DNA from: Byssochlamys sp. IMV 00236
Taxonomy: Eukaryota > Ascomycota > Eurotiomycetes > Eurotiales > Thermoascaceae
Length of the DNA stretch: 33,222 nucleotides
Assembly (NCBI GenBank): GCA_001931875.2
Contig: MSJH02000148.1
Location: 1 to 33,222 of the forward strand
Reading direction: 5' to 3'
In this document: one piece after another, positions 30,266-33,222 of the stretch
Position numbering within the stretch: the first letter of the stretch is position 1
How the letters are laid out: every line of letters begins with the position of its first letter
Program-made: the position numbers and the translations under genes
The notes under the pieces: generated by a model
What the model was told of the DNA's origin: nothing
The model's database searches: none
The model's input: only the letters and a program-made list of their open reading frames with translations

Positions 30266-31150
30266 TTGAAGTTTCTTTTTTTTTTTTTTGCTTTTGTTTT
30301 TCTTGAAGAGGGGGAAAAAAGGGAAAAAAGAAGATAGAGAAAAAAGAAAAAAAAAAAATAAGCGCTTATGAGGAACTAAAATAAGTTCACCCCAAGCTAT
30401 TTTTTTTTAAGAATCAGCCCCTATTGTGAAAGCCATTCAATTGTGCTGTATATCTTTAGAGAACGTATACATATGTGTGTAGAACAGATGATATATAAAG
30501 AATTCGAAAGAATTGTATGTCGTAATAAATGAGTCTCTTATACATTGAGTCAACTTGTAGAGCAAAAACAAAACCGCTAAGAGTAAGTAAAAAGCTTTAA
30601 CGAGTCTCTTAATGAACCTCTTTTCTTGCCTTTTGTTTAAGATAAATCGTAAAAGAAAGGTCTTTTATATGATGTGTATCTGTGATATGATGGATAGTAT
30701 TTATTTTTGAACTTCGTCTTGATAAATTTGACAACTAACATAAAACGTATATCAACTCATTTTCCATCATATCATAAAAGCATGTGATATCTTTCATGAG
30801 CTGTTATTGTGTTTACTATGCCTGTAACGTTCACTTCTAATGCATTAAGAGGATTTAAACAGCGATTATGTGCCCTCAAAGTCTCCCCTCGGATTTTGCA
30901 TTCTTCTGTTATTTAAGTATCATAGGCGAAGTATGACAGATATACTGTATGAAAGATTGTAGATCAACAATACATGCACCAGAAATAGGCTAAATAGTGT
31001 AAATAGGGATATATCATAGTTACATGTGATCTTGCATCTTTGTTGATTAAGCTGACAACAAAAAATTAGTATAAATAACAGCATTTCTTTTTTATCTCTC
31101 TTTCTTCTTGAAAGAAACACAAACAAAATGGTGACTTTATAAAGTCATGT
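30266..31150. other. Intergenic, BAG6-like promoter side
   Basis: Starts with A- and GA-rich sequence (30280-30360) just upstream of the BAG6-like start. The remaining 0.8 kb is AT-rich with only short frames. No gene or RNA is recognised. Confidence 0.55.
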
Positions 31151-31363
31151 TTATTTTGGCGCCATACATTCAAAGCTTTGCTGGAAGGCATCACAGGTTG
31201 TACCTGGGGGTAGTGTACGCAACATTAGTCTAACCTTAATGTTGTTTGCTGTGCAAATAGCATAACCCCAATTTTCGCGCGTAGATAATGTTGGTCTTCT
31301 TTTTTTTAACCTGTAAACAATGAACATGTCTCTAAAACAATCTACAGGGCATTCTATTGCCAT
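31151..31363 (-). CDS. Doubtful small Cys-containing ORF
   Basis: An ATG-started frame of 70 codons with five Cys residues: CPVDCFRD near the start, one central CTANN, and C-x-9-C near the end (CDAFQQSFEC). A TTTACAG acceptor-like site lies inside it (near 31312), so it could be part of a spliced gene or an antisense artefact. No family is recognised and there is no clear promoter. Confidence 0.25.
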   Translation of the reverse strand: MAIECPVDCFRDMFIVYRLKKRRPTLSTRENWGYAICTANNIKVRLMLRTLPPGTTCDAFQQSFECMAPK

Positions 31364-31474
31364 TTATGCTTTGATATTTAGAAGGAATATGTGAACGCTT
31401 TGGACTTAAGAGTACATCTAAAAGACGCGCACGGTATATTTGAACAAAAAGAACACGATTTAATCAGGTCGCGA

Positions 31475-31509
31475 AGCTGACAATTTATTTGTTGGAGCAG
31501 GTGTCAGCT
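31475..31509. repeat. 8 bp inverted repeat
   Basis: AGCTGACA at 31475-31482 is the reverse complement of TGTCAGCT at 31502-31509, with a 19-base spacer. It lies just upstream of the broken plus-strand ORF blocks. Meaning unknown. Confidence 0.6.
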
Positions 31510-31620
31510 GAAAGGTGAAAAATGAAAGAAGCAGAAGCAACGAAGTAGAAGGGTATGTTTGTTAAAAAAACAATATAAAAGAGACTTTTTGTGATTAAAA
31601 CGATCTTCTTTTCTTTTCCT

Positions 31621-32873
31621 CAGAGCTGTGTACAACAGCAAAGCCCAGCTACAAGGCTTTGGAGTGTCAGTAAAATTAGCTTTGCAAAACTTTTTGAGAT
31701 CTAATAACCATGTTTTGTGTAGAACTACAGCACATGATATATATGCGTTGCTTGCAATGTCCATTATTTGAAAATGGACAATTTGATTTCTCATGTAAAA
31801 AAAAACACATAGTAAGTATTATTCAACGTACAGTTGCTTTGATTTTATTTAAACCATTTGTTGTGGCAATAGAAATCATTGAAGGCGAACTAGGCATGAA
31901 CATGAACATACCAGAGCAAGAAATTGAGGATGGTTCACGTATAACAAAAACAGCATAAACCAAAGCATATTCCAGTTTACAACACCACAAGAGGTAGCCA
32001 TCATAAGAAGTTTGCTTAATTCATTTAGAATTAAAAGTGCTTCCTTGTGCTTGAAAACTCACAATCCTTGCTCCTCTGTCAACTTAAACATTTCAAAAAA
32101 TAATCAATACACCTTGTCGTCTTTTTCGGGTGTTCCAGTCACTCTTGGGCTTGAAGTCCGCGAAGAAGCAACAAAAGAAGTAGCAGAGAGCCTAACTTTA
32201 CTTTCAGAAGACTTACCTGCATCACTTTTTAGAAGGATCCAAATATTCTGGATTACTGAGACAGCAAGGGTATGGACAAATAGGAGGTTCCTTGATAAAA
32301 TTGCTGAACCACAGTCGTATTTCTACTTTTATATCAAAGAAGATTATACAGCCTTTGTCGCCAAACAAACAATGTATTTCATACACAAGCTAAAGTCATA
32401 AATATTGACATAATGCCTCATATTAAGCCCACGACACTGAAGATTAATTTCTTTTCTCTGTTCATAAAAAGATTTATTTCATTTTGTCGTATTCTTATAA
32501 TTGCAAGGTAAACCCATATTATTCATCGATAATATCACAACCAAGGCTGGAAGAACAAGCCAGTGGCCAGCTGTTAGCGGGTGTAATGCTTGTTGATGGC
32601 AGGCAGACGCTGCTTGTAAATTGCATTGAACTATGCAACAGAAAGCCGTCCATAGATGCTCATTATGAAAGGTTTGGAGCAAAGTTTATGAACGATAGCA
32701 CACCAAGTTTTACAAACAAATACTATGGAGTGAAAACTGTCTCCAAAATAAATGACCGATCAAGAAAATTCACGGTCTTTAATGCTCTTGTAACCCCAAG
32801 CTTATGCTTGGATAAAGACAATGCAGCTCCTGAAGTTGATGCTTCAGCTTATATGTATCTATTAGGAGCATAA
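31621..32873 (+). pseudogene. Decayed or unspliced unknown gene, three frame blocks
   Basis: Plus-strand protein-like blocks follow each other in different frames. The first runs from about 31621 (NSKAQLQGFGVSVKLALQNF...AHDIYALLAMSII) and continues in a second frame (31773-31956: FENGQFDFSCKKK, ALILFKPFVVAIEII). The next runs 32012-32401 (SSFSGVPVTLGLEVREEA, RRIQIFWITETARVW). The last runs 32484-32873 (LLAGVMLVDGRQTLLVNCIELC, DASAYMYLLGA). Stops and gaps of 55-80 bp separate them. Some gaps could be introns, but I could not find a set of consensus splice sites that joins all blocks in frame. I do not recognise the family. It may be a degraded gene or an old mobile element. Confidence 0.35.
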
Positions 32874-33185
32874 AGGCGGCACTAGAAACAATCTCTAAGA
32901 AAGCAGAAATTGGCAACTAATACAAGTCTTTTTTTACATCTTTTGAATATAAAGCGTTGGATAATTCTACCATATTTTGACCAATGTGCTGCGTTATTTA
33001 TTTATCTTTAGCTTTTATTCCTTGGTTACAATATTACTCTAAAAATAGCTTTACAGGTCCCCTTGCTTTTGCCTTTAACCTTTTTGCTAAGCAATTTTTC
33101 ATTTGTTGAAAATCCGCTCAAGATTTAGGTTGCAGTTTGCTCATCTTCTGACTCAAACGAGGTCTTTTTCAGTTCGGATTAATCG

Positions 33186-33220
<35 letters not shown>

Positions 33221-33222
33221 TT
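32874..33222. other. Right-end sequence without a gene
   Basis: AT-rich, no open frame or RNA gene recognised. It ends in a short hairpin (33171-33189) followed by a homopolymer run. Confidence 0.5.
33171..33219. repeat. Hairpin followed by 31 T
   Basis: AGTTCG (33171-33176) pairs with CGAACT (33184-33189) across a 7-base loop, and T occupies 33189-33219. On the other strand this is a poly(A) run. It could be a retroposed tail or a sequence-end artefact. Confidence 0.6.

Noticed and set aside
1..33222. A coordinated defence, biosynthetic or other new gene system
   Set aside because: The identified genes are unlinked housekeeping functions on both strands. No clustering of related functions was seen.

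Overview
This 33 kb window is nuclear DNA from a fungus. It is AT-rich and gene-dense, and its genes carry many very short GT-AG introns (44-74 bp in those I could place). The proteins (SNAPC1, a BAG6-like factor, Cwc27, a PP2A scaffold, malic enzyme), a decayed LINE whose reverse transcriptase reads like those of Mucoromycota, and the intron style together suggest an early-diverging fungus, most likely Mucorales. This placement is an inference from sequence character only. No rRNA, tRNA, CRISPR or bacterial-style operon was seen.

Layout. Positions 1-4739 hold four tightly packed minus-strand genes: an ankyrin-repeat protein, SNAPC1 (5 exons), a secreted proteinase-K-type subtilisin (2 exons), and a RecA/RAD51-type ATPase that runs off the left edge. 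Positions 4740-10062 are a gene-poor accessory stretch with a (CA)n/(CG)n tract, a broken unrecognised ORF (6562-7113) and a decayed LINE (8757-9745). Positions 10063-18298 hold a small PQQ-type propeller protein (+), a DUF4203/TMEM198-like membrane protein (-, 3 exons), the PP2A A/PR65 scaffold (-, 11 exons), and a divergently transcribed vacuolar-type amino acid transporter (+, 4 exons). The last two share a 336 bp promoter region with a CACGTG element. Positions 18416-21368 hold an atypical SDR (-) and an eight-exon gene of unknown function (-) with a GC-AG intron. A small AT-hook-like ORF (+) follows, then a gene-poor stretch with a probable transposase relic. Positions 23861-30265 hold malic enzyme (+, 5 exons), the spliceosomal cyclophilin Cwc27 (+, 5 exons, only 175 bp downstream), and a BAG6/Scythe-like ubiquitin-domain protein (-, 8 exons). 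The right end (30266-33222) holds only broken or doubtful ORFs and ends in a hairpin followed by 31 T.

The genes are mostly unlinked housekeeping functions: snRNA transcription and splicing, protein quality control, phosphatase assembly, carbon and redox metabolism, and vacuolar transport. I found no evidence of a coordinated new system. The most informative points are the complete exon models, the BAG6-like and SNAPC1 genes (absent from the standard yeast models), the unidentified eight-exon gene, and the mobile-element relics.
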